Shown here: positions 16,599 through 25,468 of the stretch, piece by piece | How the letters are laid out: every line of letters begins with the position of its first letter | Position numbering within the stretch: the first letter of the stretch is position 1 | The notes under the pieces: model-generated | The model's database searches: none | The model's input: the letters and a program-made list of their open reading frames with translations, nothing else | Told to the model about the DNA's origin: nothing | NCBI GenBank assembly: GCA_016716835.1 | Contig: JADJUW010000002.1 | Location: forward strand, 1-64,000 | Reading direction: 5' to 3' | DNA: 64,000 nucleotides | DNA from: Myxococcales bacterium | Lineage (GTDB): Bacteria; Myxococcota_A; Polyangia; Haliangiales; Haliangiaceae | Translations under genes and position numbers: made by a program

Positions 16599-18266
16599 AT
16601 GAAACATTCAAATTTCAGCAGCAGAAAGCAGGGCACGCAACGCCCGACGATCGCAATGAGGTCACTGCATCTCAGACAGGTTGTCTGTGTCGGCGTCGCG
16701 GGTCTTGGATTCGCAGGGGGGGTGGCTTCTTGCGTCGAACAGCAATCCGACGTTGTTGCGACGTCGGCAACGTCCGCTGCACTGACGGTCGCAGGCGACT
16801 ACCCGATTTACACCTCGCCATATGACAAGCAATGGATTGGCGGTGCGGCAGATGCCCACGAAACGCTCGCCTACGCCTTGTCAATTGCCATCGAAGAAAG
16901 CGATCAGTTTAAAAATTTGCTGATTCAAGCCATGGATCAAGATGACATCCGCTTTCGCGAGGTAGACCTGTTTAGTATTCTCGAGGAACCCATTGGACTG
17001 GGCACCGTTCGTTCGTATTTAAATGGTTTGCTTCATCAGTTAACGGCGTATAGGGGCGTTGGCGACCCCGTGGGGTTTATCCTCGCGCTAGATCCGCTGG
17101 CTAGTTTCAAAATACCAGACAAATTCCTACGTTCGGCAGAGGATGACTTGGATGCGGCGCTCCCCGTGTTGGTTCAGCAGGCCAGCGGCGAAGGGGCTTG
17201 GTTATTTTCCAGCGGAAGAGTGCTGGACGTGGCCGAGTTTGGCGCAACGGACATCTTGGGGTATGCGATTCGAACCAATCCATTTGAATATTTGGTCGAT
17301 CCAGCCACAGGAATTGACACGTACGGTGTTTCATTTAAGACGCGTTTTGGCCTCGAATTTGACGAGTGCGCACCGCTGCAGCAGTGGATTGGGGCCAAGT
17401 CTCCAATGCCAGGTATGCCCGGTGTCGTCCTGGTTCATACAATTGAAGATATTCGCGACGTCTACACGGCTGAATGTGCTCCCACTGATCCGCCATCGCC
17501 ACCGTCACCGCCGCCACCACCGCCTGAGCCCGACTGTCCGATGGGACAGCTGTATGCCGCCCAAGACAAAAAAAGCGCAACCAGACTAGCCTCTCTAAGT
17601 CTGGAGTCCGAGGCAGTGTTCGGCTTTATCGATAACCAGCCGTGTCCAGGTGGTGAGCCGGATTTTGCGTTCTCACTCCATTGGATACACGCGCTTGATG
17701 GTGCGGTGGCGCCAGTTCAAAGCAAGCTGTTTGTGTTTTTGCGGAACGAAATGCATACCCCGGGCGTTCCCAAGTATAAGACAAAGACCATCTATACCGG
17801 CTGGGGTCTTTGGCCGTTTAAGAAGGTTCAATTACTAGACGGTTGGATCGAGCCGCCCCAACTAAGGATACTTTCTCTCCCGGGCTACCCTGTGTTCTCG
17901 CAAACGATTGATGGCAATAACTGGATTCCGGAAAACCAAGGGCGAACCTATGCGATCGATATTTCTGAAATTGATTCAAAGACGTGCACGCAAAGTGCGA
18001 CTTCATCTTTCACAGCAAGTGTTTCATTTTCATTCTCCTTGGGATCCCTCGTAAAAACCCCATTTAGTGTCAATTGGGGTGTATCTGAGACGCATGCCAA
18101 ATCGTTCACAGTTGGAGGCATCTCTAAGGTTGACCTTGGGAACGCCATTTTTGAATACTGTCAGCCTCTAACGCAGTGTTATGCTCTCCCTGGGATGCCT
18201 ACCCGTTGCTCCATGAGTCGAAGTACTGGATCGGCGACAATTGGCAACGCAATCATTGGAATCTGA
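16599..18266 (+). CDS. Large secreted protein with proline-rich linker, likely acquired
   Basis: A 555-residue protein with good start context (AAGGA about 7 nt before ATG 16599). A hydrophobic segment (VVCVGVAGLGFAGG) leads to a lipobox-like VASC near residue 45. Two domains of ~250 residues are joined by a linker PPSPPSPPPPPPEP near residue 305. The C-terminal half is rich in Ser, Thr and aromatic residues, with paired Cys, consistent with a beta-sandwich. I recognise neither domain. Codons use clearly more A/T than the neighbours and the gene follows an AT-rich spacer and a repeat, signs of transfer. The last ~20 residues look less protein-like, so a late frameshift is possible. Confidence 0.75.
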   Translation: MKHSNFSSRKQGTQRPTIAMRSLHLRQVVCVGVAGLGFAGGVASCVEQQSDVVATSATSAALTVAGDYPIYTSPYDKQWIGGAADAHETLAYALSIAIEESDQFKNLLIQAMDQDDIRFREVDLFSILEEPIGLGTVRSYLNGLLHQLTAYRGVGDPVGFILALDPLASFKIPDKFLRSAEDDLDAALPVLVQQASGEGAWLFSSGRVLDVAEFGATDILGYAIRTNPFEYLVDPATGIDTYGVSFKTRFGLEFDECAPLQQWIGAKSPMPGMPGVVLVHTIEDIRDVYTAECAPTDPPSPPSPPPPPPEPDCPMGQLYAAQDKKSATRLASLSLESEAVFGFIDNQPCPGGEPDFAFSLHWIHALDGAVAPVQSKLFVFLRNEMHTPGVPKYKTKTIYTGWGLWPFKKVQLLDGWIEPPQLRILSLPGYPVFSQTIDGNNWIPENQGRTYAIDISEIDSKTCTQSATSSFTASVSFSFSLGSLVKTPFSVNWGVSETHAKSFTVGGISKVDLGNAIFEYCQPLTQCYALPGMPTRCSMSRSTGSATIGNAIIGI

Positions 18267-18730
18267 TCGAGGAATTGCCATCGTGGTCAGTCGTCTTGAC
18301 TACGCTCCTGGCGGCCGCTCTTGACGCCGACGCGCGATTTTTTGGCAGTCAGCCGGCGCTCGTTGGAACCGCGCGTCGGCTTGGTGGCCTTGCGCCGCTT
18401 GGGGCGCACGAGGGCAGCGCGCAGCCTGGCGGCGAGTCGGCGCAAAAAGACCGCAGGCGGCAACACGACATGGGTTTGGCCAGTGTGAAAGACGCAACGT
18501 GTCGTGCCACCTTCTTCCATTTTCCGGACCCTGGTTGCCAATTTCCGGCCCCTGGTTGAGTTTCTGCTGACCGTTTTGGTCGCTTGTCTTTGCGCCGGCC
18601 GAGACTCCATGAAAAGGCCTGCGGCCCGGCGCGACATGGTAACTCTTTGAATTGTTGCAGAATCTGCAAGTCGGGCCGCAGGGGGAATTATTGTTGGTCA
18701 CGTTTTGGGGGGCTGGCGACATTGCCGTAT
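18267..18730. other. Intergenic stretch with possible transposase debris
   Basis: No convincing gene. On the minus strand around 18400-18520 an open frame contains THVVLPPAVFLRRLAA, which recalls the C-terminal block of IS91-type transposases, but the flanking residues do not continue the match. At 18527-18560 two imperfect copies of TTCCGGACCCTGGTTG stand in tandem; the same string occurs inverted in the element at 10.3 kb. Together these suggest IS remains. Confidence 0.4.
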
Positions 18731-20149
18731 ATGAACCAACAAGCGGCGGTCGAAATGAGTGATTCCAGTGAACAAATGGTTTCCGGTGCGTCGGAGGCTC
18801 GTGTTTTCGAGGCGCTGGTAACCGCAGAGTATCGTCGGCTGCTGAAGATCGCGTACGCTGTGGTGCGCGATGCCGCCGCGGCGCAAGACCTTGCGCAAGA
18901 TGCATGCGCGCTGTTGTGGCAGCAGCGCGCGGCCGTGTTTGCGCTGCCTGCGCCAGAGAGGTGGTTGCTGAAAACCTGTTGGCTGATGGCGCAAAACCAA
19001 CGGCGGCGCCAACGCCGCCAAGGAGTTCGTAGCAACATTCTGCGAGCCGAAGGCAGCGATGACCGCGACCTGGCGTTGACCGCGGCGTCGACAAACGATC
19101 CGGTCGTGGAGCTAACCGCGCGTCGCTTATGGCAAGCGCTGCCCGAGGAAGAACGAGAATTGCTGTGGCTGCATGCCGTTGCGGGGTGCAGCGCCAGCGA
19201 GCTGGGCGACGTCCTAGGCATTTCTGACGTTGCCGTGCGCAAGCGGCTGCAACGGGTGCGCGCATCGGCGGTCCGAGCATCCGGCGACGTTGCGTTCGCG
19301 GGCGTAGCTTTGCCCGCGATGGCAACGTTACAACGCAAGGCCGTCACCAACGTCGCCGCGCCGATGGCCTCGCTGGTGTGGAAGCTCGCGCTCGCGGCGG
19401 CGCTCATCGCGGTGCCAATCACTGCCTATGTGGTTACCTCGGCTGACGGCAATGCTTGCGATGACATGGTGGCGGCGTCGGACCAGAGCGAAGTCCGGGG
19501 TACTTCGCCGGCAAGCCCGGAAGCGGCGGGTGGCCAGAAACGCACGGGAGCGCCGTTTTTGGGCGCAGGGCGCGCATTTGACGACGTTGCCGCCGACGAA
19601 CCCACCGCCGCGGCCGAAGTGGCGCATGGCGAGCGTGGAGCGTCGCCTCAGCCACGCGCCGCGGCCACCGTCGACCTTAACTTCCAGGATGCGCCGGTTG
19701 AAGACATCATCCAGCTTCTCGCCGACGTCATAGGCCCAACCTTGGTCAATGCGGACATGTCGGGCACCATTTCCGTGAACTTTCGAAACGTCATCGCGCT
19801 CGACGCGCTCGACTACGTGCTGGACGCCATAGGCGCAACCCGCTCGGATACCCTGCAGTATGCGTTGGTTGAGGATGCGGCGGTCTTCGAATGTTTGCTT
19901 GCAGGGCCGCCAAGGACTATAGCTTTCGCAGATGCCGCGTTTGATTCGCTGATTAAGTTGCTCACCAATGGGGCGCTGGTTATGACCGCACAGCCCACGG
20001 AGCTCGCGGGCCTTCGTTTCACCGGTAATTTCGTAAACACCTCTCCCAGCGACGTGTTGCGCGCCACGCTACGCCAGGCAGGCGTCGGTTGCCGCGCCGA
20101 ACATGCGTATCTCATCGTTGCGCGCACACCCGAGGGCACACGCCCTTAA
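18731..20149 (+). CDS. ECF sigma factor fused through a membrane helix to secretin-type (STN) domains
   Basis: A 472-residue protein starting at ATG 18731 (18755 also possible). Residues ~20-95 are sigma region 2 (EYRRLLKIAYAVVRD...DLAQDA). Residues ~125-183 are region 4 with the helix-turn-helix (ALPEEERELLWL...SASELGDVLGISDVAVRKRL). One membrane helix spans ~212-235. After an Ala/Glu/Pro-rich linker, ~313-370 is a secretin/TonB short N-terminal domain (VDLNFQDAPVEDIIQLLADV...), and ~396-467 is a second related domain. The sigma part would be cytoplasmic and the STN domains periplasmic. FecI-FecR-FecA systems spread these parts over three proteins, so this looks like a one-protein envelope-to-promoter relay. 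Its signal is unknown. It overlaps the next, convergent gene by 4 bp. Confidence 0.88.
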   Translation: MNQQAAVEMSDSSEQMVSGASEARVFEALVTAEYRRLLKIAYAVVRDAAAAQDLAQDACALLWQQRAAVFALPAPERWLLKTCWLMAQNQRRRQRRQGVRSNILRAEGSDDRDLALTAASTNDPVVELTARRLWQALPEEERELLWLHAVAGCSASELGDVLGISDVAVRKRLQRVRASAVRASGDVAFAGVALPAMATLQRKAVTNVAAPMASLVWKLALAAALIAVPITAYVVTSADGNACDDMVAASDQSEVRGTSPASPEAAGGQKRTGAPFLGAGRAFDDVAADEPTAAAEVAHGERGASPQPRAAATVDLNFQDAPVEDIIQLLADVIGPTLVNADMSGTISVNFRNVIALDALDYVLDAIGATRSDTLQYALVEDAAVFECLLAGPPRTIAFADAAFDSLIKLLTNGALVMTAQPTELAGLRFTGNFVNTSPSDVLRATLRQAGVGCRAEHAYLIVARTPEGTRP

Positions 20150-20955
20150 TCCTCGTCGGCGTCGTATTCCTCGTGGAACGCGGTTTCCTGGCCGGCGGGG
20201 CAGATGGCGCGGTAGCTACACCGGTCGCACCAGCTACTCGGATTGGTGCGCGGACCGTCGTCGACGGCGAGCGCGGCGGCCTCGATGTTGTCGAGCAGCA
20301 GCGGCACCAGGCGTTGCTGCACCTCGGCGGCGGTAACCGGCTGGGACCACTCGACGGCGCGCGAGGTCAGCCAATGCACGCCAAGCCAAAACGTGCTGGC
20401 CTGGGTGAACGTGGCCGCGCTGAGCACGGCGTAGCCTTCCATTTGATCGTTTAGCGTCGAGCCAATCGGACGCACGCCGGTCTTGTGATCGACCAGCGCG
20501 ACGGTGGTTTCGCTGCCGCTGGTGGCAAAGATAAAGCCCGCGTCGAGGATGCCGCGATAAAAGGCGTCGCCGCTGTAGAACTTGGTCGCGCTGCCGTCCT
20601 CGCGAATCGCCAGCGCATATTCCACGAGTTGGCGCTGCACGCGGCGCTGCTGGCGAAAGGTCGCGATGCGCTCGACAAACGGCTGCACCCCGGCACAGAG
20701 TTCGTCGAAACGGCGGCGCTCGGCCTCGGCCTCCAGCACGGCCCCGGCCTCGCTGATGGCCGCTGCCGTCGGCACGCCTTGCAAGGCGTTTTCAAGCGCC
20801 GCATGTACCGCCTTGCCGATGCGGGCCTCGGGCATTACCTCGAGCTCTTTGACTTTTTCGACGTACTTAAAGTGAAACAGCCGCGGGCAGCGCAGGGCCA
20901 TGGCCACCTTGGAGGCGGACCATGGGGCACGCGACAGGGCGCGCATTGACGGCAT
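20146..20955 (-). CDS. PD-(D/E)XK nuclease with Fe-S cluster motif (RecB/Cas4-like)
   Basis: A 269-residue protein. The nuclease core is visible as GKAVHAALE (His of motif I), GILDAGF (Asp) and ALVDHKTG (Asp and Lys of the D-x-K motif). One Cys in ALRCPRLFHF and three in CDRCSYRAIC near the C-terminus form the 4Fe-4S site found in Cas4, AddB and related exonucleases. It likely cuts or trims single-stranded DNA ends. No CRISPR array or cas gene lies nearby, so a repair role is more likely than adaptation. Confidence 0.85.
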   Translation of the reverse strand: MPSMRALSRAPWSASKVAMALRCPRLFHFKYVEKVKELEVMPEARIGKAVHAALENALQGVPTAAAISEAGAVLEAEAERRRFDELCAGVQPFVERIATFRQQRRVQRQLVEYALAIREDGSATKFYSGDAFYRGILDAGFIFATSGSETTVALVDHKTGVRPIGSTLNDQMEGYAVLSAATFTQASTFWLGVHWLTSRAVEWSQPVTAAEVQQRLVPLLLDNIEAAALAVDDGPRTNPSSWCDRCSYRAICPAGQETAFHEEYDADED

Positions 20956-21023
20956 CAGAAAAATTCTACTGCACCAAATGCCAAAAAGTTGCGCCCGGCG
21001 CCACCTAAGGCCAGTTTTGTACC

Positions 21024-21698
21024 ATGGCGGACGATTTCATTCATTCCTCGAACCCACAGCCATACTACAAGCCCGCGGCGGCGGCCGGCCCGCAGCCGTG
21101 CGAGGTTTGTGGGGGCAAGGTCAATGAGCTGCGGCGGGGGCGGTGCTTTTCTTGCTACGAAAAATGGGCGGATTCGCGGCCCGTGGGCTATGGCGCGCGC
21201 TGCGTCTGCTGCAACGAGCGCCGGCGTCAGGTCCTGCGCATGGTCGAATTCCACACCGCCTGGCGGCCGATGTGCTTTAACTGCGCCGGCCAGATGTACG
21301 CGCTGCTGGAGATGCCGGCGAACATCGAGGCGCTGCGCGAGGCGCTTGGCCGCGAGCGTCGGGCTAAGGACCGCCGCGCCGAACGCCCCGACACGCGGGT
21401 TTTCCGCTTTGAGCGGCGAGTTGGCGAGCGGCGCGACGTGCGCGCCGAGAGCTACGAACTCATCGACGACGAGCTGGTCATCGAGGTGATTACGGACCTA
21501 GAGGGCGATGCCGGCGATATGGATTTTGAGGAACATACGCGGATTCACCGCGTGCTGGCCGCCGGCAGCGAGACGGCGATGCCGGGCGCCAGCGCTGGAG
21601 ATGACCAGCGCGCTAGCCACTTCCACGGCGTGACGGCTAAGGATGGCGGAGAAAGCCGGCATCCGTTTGAACCGACCATTATAGTTTCATTGCAATAA
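21024..21698 (+). CDS. Zinc-ribbon protein of unknown function
   Basis: A 224-residue protein with three Cys pairs in the first 100 residues: CEVCGGKV, CFSCYEKW and CVCCNERR, followed by CFNCAGQM. This is typical of a double zinc ribbon. An Arg-rich stretch (RERRAKDRRAERP...ERRVGERR) and an acidic segment follow. Zinc ribbon plus Arg-rich part suggests binding of nucleic acid or of RNA polymerase. No signal peptide. Confidence 0.7.
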   Translation: MADDFIHSSNPQPYYKPAAAAGPQPCEVCGGKVNELRRGRCFSCYEKWADSRPVGYGARCVCCNERRRQVLRMVEFHTAWRPMCFNCAGQMYALLEMPANIEALREALGRERRAKDRRAERPDTRVFRFERRVGERRDVRAESYELIDDELVIEVITDLEGDAGDMDFEEHTRIHRVLAAGSETAMPGASAGDDQRASHFHGVTAKDGGESRHPFEPTIIVSLQ

Positions 21699-21791
21699 TC
21701 GCCGCGCCGTCGCATCGCGCAAATTTGCGCGCTCAAGCGGTGAAATCGGTTGCAAACCGCGGCTCGACATTGCATATGTACAACTTCAAGC

Positions 21792-22142
21792 ATGAGCACC
21801 TTGGCGATTGTCGAAGTTGTGTTGCGCGAGGCAGGCGTCCCGCTGACCGCGCGCGATATCGTGGCGCTTGCAGGCTCGCGCTTGCCGTCGCGATCTAAGA
21901 CACCGGATACCGTGGTCGCACGGGATTTGTCGGTGCACATTAAGCGCCTCGGCGACGCCTCGCTATTTGTGCGGACGGCGCCAGGCTTGTTCACGTTGCG
22001 CGAATTGCAGCACGCGCCGGTGGACGCTTCGCTGCTCGAGCTCCGCGATTATCTCGGCAATGGCGCGCCTAAACCGACGGCGCGCGCGACATCTACATCG
22101 GTGCCTGCGGTAGGTCAAAGTGTCATGCTCGGCTCGGCGTAG
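21792..22142 (+). CDS. Stand-alone HARE-HTH domain protein
   Basis: A 116-residue protein starting at ATG 21792. Residues 1-75 match the HARE-HTH winged-helix domain (HB1, ASXL, restriction endonuclease; also in the RNA polymerase delta subunit): VEVVLREAGVPLTARDIV then SVHIKRLGDASLFVRTAPGLFTL. The tail of ~40 residues is disordered. The domain links DNA or chromatin modules to enzymes, and as a single-domain protein this may be a small transcription factor or polymerase partner. The ATG has no clear Shine-Dalgarno sequence. Confidence 0.75.
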   Translation: MSTLAIVEVVLREAGVPLTARDIVALAGSRLPSRSKTPDTVVARDLSVHIKRLGDASLFVRTAPGLFTLRELQHAPVDASLLELRDYLGNGAPKPTARATSTSVPAVGQSVMLGSA

Positions 22143-22210
22143 GGCAACCATCGCCGCAAGTAGCGAAGCAATCAGTAAAAATGCAAGCGTGGTTGCGGTA
22201 AGCTGCCGAT

Positions 22211-22675
22211 GTGATTCGCCGGGCCGAGCCCACTGACCGTGCGTGGATGATCGCCGCTGGCGAGCTGGTCTTCCGCGATTTGGGCGACTATCACGCGGTC
22301 TTGGCGTCCTGGCTCGATGCGCCTGGCATCCTGGCATGGGTCGATTTTGACGAGGCCGACGAGGAACGGCGAGGTTTCGCGATGCTGGGTTTTTACCTCG
22401 AGGCCGAGACGCCTGTGGCGGATTTGCTCGCGCTGGTGGTGCTGCCGGAGTTTCAGAAAAAGGGCATCGGGACGGATTTATTGAACTATGTGGTGCGCAT
22501 GGCCGGGGTGGTGGGGCCCAAACGCGGGATTTCGGAGCTGCGCCTTACCGTCGCTGAATCCAACACGGCGGGGCATCGCCTATATTTGCGGCACCGTTTT
22601 GATTTTGCCCGGGTGGACGCCGACCAATACAGCAGCGGCGAGCGCGCCCTGCGCATGGTGCGCGGGCTGCCGTAG
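22211..22675 (+). CDS. GNAT family N-acetyltransferase
   Basis: A 154-residue protein starting at GTG 22211. The acetyl-CoA binding motif A is visible as VLPEFQKKGIGTDLL near residues 78-92. The C-terminal LRLTVAESNTAGHRLYLRHRF fits motif B, with the order usual for RimI-like acetyltransferases. The substrate cannot be predicted. The insertion sequence starts about 110 bp downstream. Confidence 0.88.
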   Translation: MIRRAEPTDRAWMIAAGELVFRDLGDYHAVLASWLDAPGILAWVDFDEADEERRGFAMLGFYLEAETPVADLLALVVLPEFQKKGIGTDLLNYVVRMAGVVGPKRGISELRLTVAESNTAGHRLYLRHRFDFARVDADQYSSGERALRMVRGLP

Positions 22676-22906
22676 CCGCTAAACAGACCGCATTGAGTGG
22701 GGACCTTTCGGTGTACGGCTTCGCGAGCCTCGTCCATGGGATAGCGCGACCTTGCGCTGACGAAACACAATCGTACGCTTCCAGCATTCGGACACTAGGG
22801 GGCGTCCCTAGTTTTTGCATGCGGAAACCTCGATCATTTCGATCGGTTACGTGAAAGCATGTGGCGCGGCTTGTCCGCGCTACCGAGCATGTGATCCAAC
22901 CAAGGC

Positions 22907-23650
22907 ATGCGACGGCATGCTTTAACAGACGAGCAGTGGGCGCGCTTGGTCGCGGTCATACCCAAGCAGCAGCGTGGGCCAAGCGCCAAAATCGGCGACC
23001 GACAGTTCGTAGATGCGGTGCTCTTTCGCGCCAAGACAGGCCTGCCGTGGCGTGATCTGCCCGAGCGCTTCGGGCCGTGGAAAAGCGTCTACAATCGCTT
23101 CAACAACTGGTCTAAGCGCGGTTATTGGAAACTCATCTTTAAGGCGCTGCAGGTTCGTGTCGATAAATCCCGGATCTGATTGTTGGCGGTAACGTCCGCG
23201 CCCACCAAGATGCCGGGTGGAAAAGGGGGCCGGAATTCAACTGTTTGGGTCGTAGTCGAGGCGGCTTCTCCACCAAGATCCACGCGATCACCGACGGCGG
23301 GGGCCGGCCGCTCCACGTCACGCTCCGCCCGGCCAGCGCCACGAAATGACCGCCGCCATGGAGCTGCTCGACTATGCTCAGGGCGCAGCGCTCCTCGGCG
23401 ACACGGGCTACGACTCCGACGCGTTCGTCGCTGAAGTCAGAGCGCAGGACATGCGGCCCGTGATTGCCGCGCCCCGGTACGCACGCGGCGGCGTCGACTT
23501 GATCGCCACGCCTACGCCAGTCGGTACCTCGTCGAATGCCGTTTTCACGGCCTTAAGCGGTTTCGTGCCGTCGCCAGCCGCTACGAGAAATCCGCCCGTA
23601 ACTACCTCGCGCTGGTCGAACTCGCCTGTGCCTGGAGGTGGCTAACCTAG
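22907..23650 (+). pseudogene. IS5-family DDE transposase, multiple frameshifts
   Basis: The first frame (22907-23179) gives the N-terminal domain: ALTDEQWARL, PWRDLPERFGPWKSVYNRF. Later pieces appear in other frames: GRSRGGFSTKIHAITDG near 23245-23300, LLGDTGYDSDAF near 23393 (which holds one of the DDE aspartates), and YASRYLVECRFHGLKRFR to LALVELACAWRWLT ending at TAG 23648-23650. At least three frame changes are needed, plus a short loss around 23180-23230. It is a decayed gene. Confidence 0.88.
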
Positions 23651-23676
23651 GCCGCGCATCGCCTGCGTGGGCCACC

Positions 23677-23823
23677 TACCGGCAGGTGGCGCACGTTTCT
23701 TCCGCGAGCATAGATTGCAGGGCGGTGGACTAGCACCGAGGGATGTGGATACCACAGCGGTCTCGCAGCGCCCGGGAGGGGTGCTATCTGCGAGCAGGAA
23801 GACATGTGCGCTCACCTGCCGGT
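23677..23823. repeat. Family B palindromic repeat, copy 2
   Basis: A 147-bp sequence starting TACCGGCAGGTGG and ending CACCTGCCGGT, whose ~35-bp ends are imperfect inverted repeats around a core (GCGAGCATAGATTGCAGGGC...GATACCACAGCGG). The core and ends match 3925-4070. Here each arm occurs once, so this copy shows the basic unit. It sits between the transposase stop and the right end of the IS5 element. Confidence 0.8.
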
Positions 23824-23961
23824 CCGCTTGCGCGGCCCACATATCGGACAAGCACTTCGCGCCATGGCAAATCACGCATGGGCCACGCTCAAAAACTAGG
23901 GACACCCCCTAGCGTGTCCGCCTCCACCCACTGCGTTCTGTTTTATGAATTTTGGGAGCTT

Positions 23962-25362
23962 TTATTTTGCGGCCGGCGGGGCTTCGTTTGTGGCGATGAG
24001 GGCGGCGGCGGCCTCGGCGGCCTCAGCGGCGCGCTTGACCCGCTGCTCGGCGATAAATTTCATGATGTAAGGCAGCCCGGCCTGCACCATGTTGAGCTTG
24101 GGCGCAAGCTGCGAGCAAAGGCCGAACATGATGACCACGGCGCGCTCGATGTAGAACCACCCCACAGGGTATTGGATCGACTGCATGAGCTCGCGCAGCT
24201 CGTCGCGCTTCATCTCAAAGCCCTGCAGCTTGCCGCTCATCTGTGGCCGAATGTTGCCAAAGTCCGTGATGTTGAGATTGAGCAGCTTTTCGAAATACTT
24301 CTTGACCGTGCGCTCCAGCAGCTCGCGATCGCCGTTTTCGGCGACAAAGCCCATCTTGTCGATGCCACGGACAATGAGCGCATCGGTGCGCGTCATGATG
24401 CCTTGCAAGATGTCGAGCATGCCTTCGGCGAGCTCTTCGTGGACGTCGCTCGCCGAGCCGAGGTCGAGGATGACGATGCGGACCTGGCCGTCCGGGCCGC
24501 GCTGCACGAAAAAATTCCCCGGATGGGGGTCGGCATGAAAAAAGCGATCGGCGAAGACCTGCTTGTAGAACAGCTGGGTCAGCTTGGTGGCGACCGCGCT
24601 GTTGTCGAGCTGCAGGCCCAGCAAGGCCTCTTTCTTGCTGATCTTGACGCCATCCATGAAGCTCATGGTGAGGATGGTGGGGCAGGTCCACTCCTGCACC
24701 ACCTCGGGAAAGAGGACGTCGGGGTCGTCGGCAAAATTTGCGGCCATCCGCGCGATACACTTGGCCTCATGCGCCAAGTTGGTTTCGCGGCCGAGCATGT
24801 CGGTTAGCTGTTCGTGAACGCGCTCGATTTGCTGCAGCTGCACGAACGAGCCGTAGACTTCGAGCGCCCACCCAAGGACCTTAAGGTCGATTTTGATGAT
24901 GGTGGCGACGTTAGGATAGAGCACCTTGACCGCGAGCCGCCGGCCTTCATGATCGGTGGCCTCGTGGACCTGTCCCAGCGAGGCTGCGGCGATCGGCGTT
25001 TCCTTAAACGTCGCGAATACCTCAAGCGGTTTCTTGCCAAAGGCTCGGACGAAGGCGCCCTCGATCTCGTGATACGGGCGGTGCGGCACCTCGTCTTGCA
25101 AGCCCTCGAGCTCCTCGGTGTACGCCTTGGGCAAGAACGTGCCCATGATCGACAAGATCTGTCCGAGCTTGATGTAGACGCCGCGCAGGCTGACAAAGCC
25201 ATGGTACATGCGCTTGGCGTTGCGGCGATGCACGCCGTTCCAGCGCGCCTCGGTCGCAAAACGCGTTGGATGCAGTCTCGCCCACGATGCTTGCCACAGA
25301 TAACTGAGGAAAATCACCGAGAACACGCGCATCGCGCGAATGAGTCGAACCGCTGCCCACAT
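23962..25362 (-). CDS. ABC1/UbiB-family atypical kinase
   Basis: A ~466-residue protein read from ATG 25362; the frame stays open upstream, but that part is not family-like. The hallmarks of the ABC1 (UbiB/AarF) kinase-like family are in order: GVYIKLGQILS in the N-terminal helix pair, ASLGQVHEA replacing the P-loop, LAVKVLYP with the ATP-binding Lys, RETNLAHEA, FFHADPHPGNFF and VILDLGSA with the metal-binding Asp. UbiB proteins support ubiquinone or other isoprenoid lipid metabolism. A hydrophobic stretch near the C-terminus (VIMFGLCSQLAP) may touch the membrane. hemF is divergent across ~106 bp. Confidence 0.9.
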   Translation of the reverse strand: MWAAVRLIRAMRVFSVIFLSYLWQASWARLHPTRFATEARWNGVHRRNAKRMYHGFVSLRGVYIKLGQILSIMGTFLPKAYTEELEGLQDEVPHRPYHEIEGAFVRAFGKKPLEVFATFKETPIAAASLGQVHEATDHEGRRLAVKVLYPNVATIIKIDLKVLGWALEVYGSFVQLQQIERVHEQLTDMLGRETNLAHEAKCIARMAANFADDPDVLFPEVVQEWTCPTILTMSFMDGVKISKKEALLGLQLDNSAVATKLTQLFYKQVFADRFFHADPHPGNFFVQRGPDGQVRIVILDLGSASDVHEELAEGMLDILQGIMTRTDALIVRGIDKMGFVAENGDRELLERTVKKYFEKLLNLNITDFGNIRPQMSGKLQGFEMKRDELRELMQSIQYPVGWFYIERAVVIMFGLCSQLAPKLNMVQAGLPYIMKFIAEQRVKRAAEAAEAAAALIATNEAPPAAK

Positions 25363-25468
25363 AAGATCTAAACGCTTGATAATGTTACACGGAAACGGTG
25401 GAGCTGGCCCGCGCGCGTCGCGCTTGTTTGTGATGATTGCGAGAGGCTTATGTGGCAGCGGTGGTAGC

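Larger units (their letters stand above)
22790..23919 (+). mobile_element. Degenerate IS5-family insertion sequence
   Basis: The ends at 22790-22817 and 23890-23919 are inverted repeats of ~28 bp beginning GGACAC and sharing CTAGGGGG and TCCCTAGTTTTTG, with a 2-bp insertion in the right end. Between them lies a frameshifted IS5-type transposase and a family B repeat. TCGATCATTTCGATCGG at 22830-22846 is identical to the sequence in front of family B copy 1 at 3825, so the two loci share more than the palindromic repeat. With a broken transposase the element is immobile on its own. Confidence 0.8.

Noticed and set aside
18287..18637. Basic 116-residue minus-strand ORF
   Set aside because: Arg-rich with no start signal and only one short transposase-like block; more likely a chance frame over IS debris.
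20146..20955. Cas4 of a CRISPR system
   Set aside because: Fold and cysteines are shared by many RecB-like nucleases, and there is no array or other cas gene in the window.
23743..24807. Long + strand ORF opposite the UbiB-like gene
   Set aside because: It is the antisense of a well-conserved gene and has no domain.
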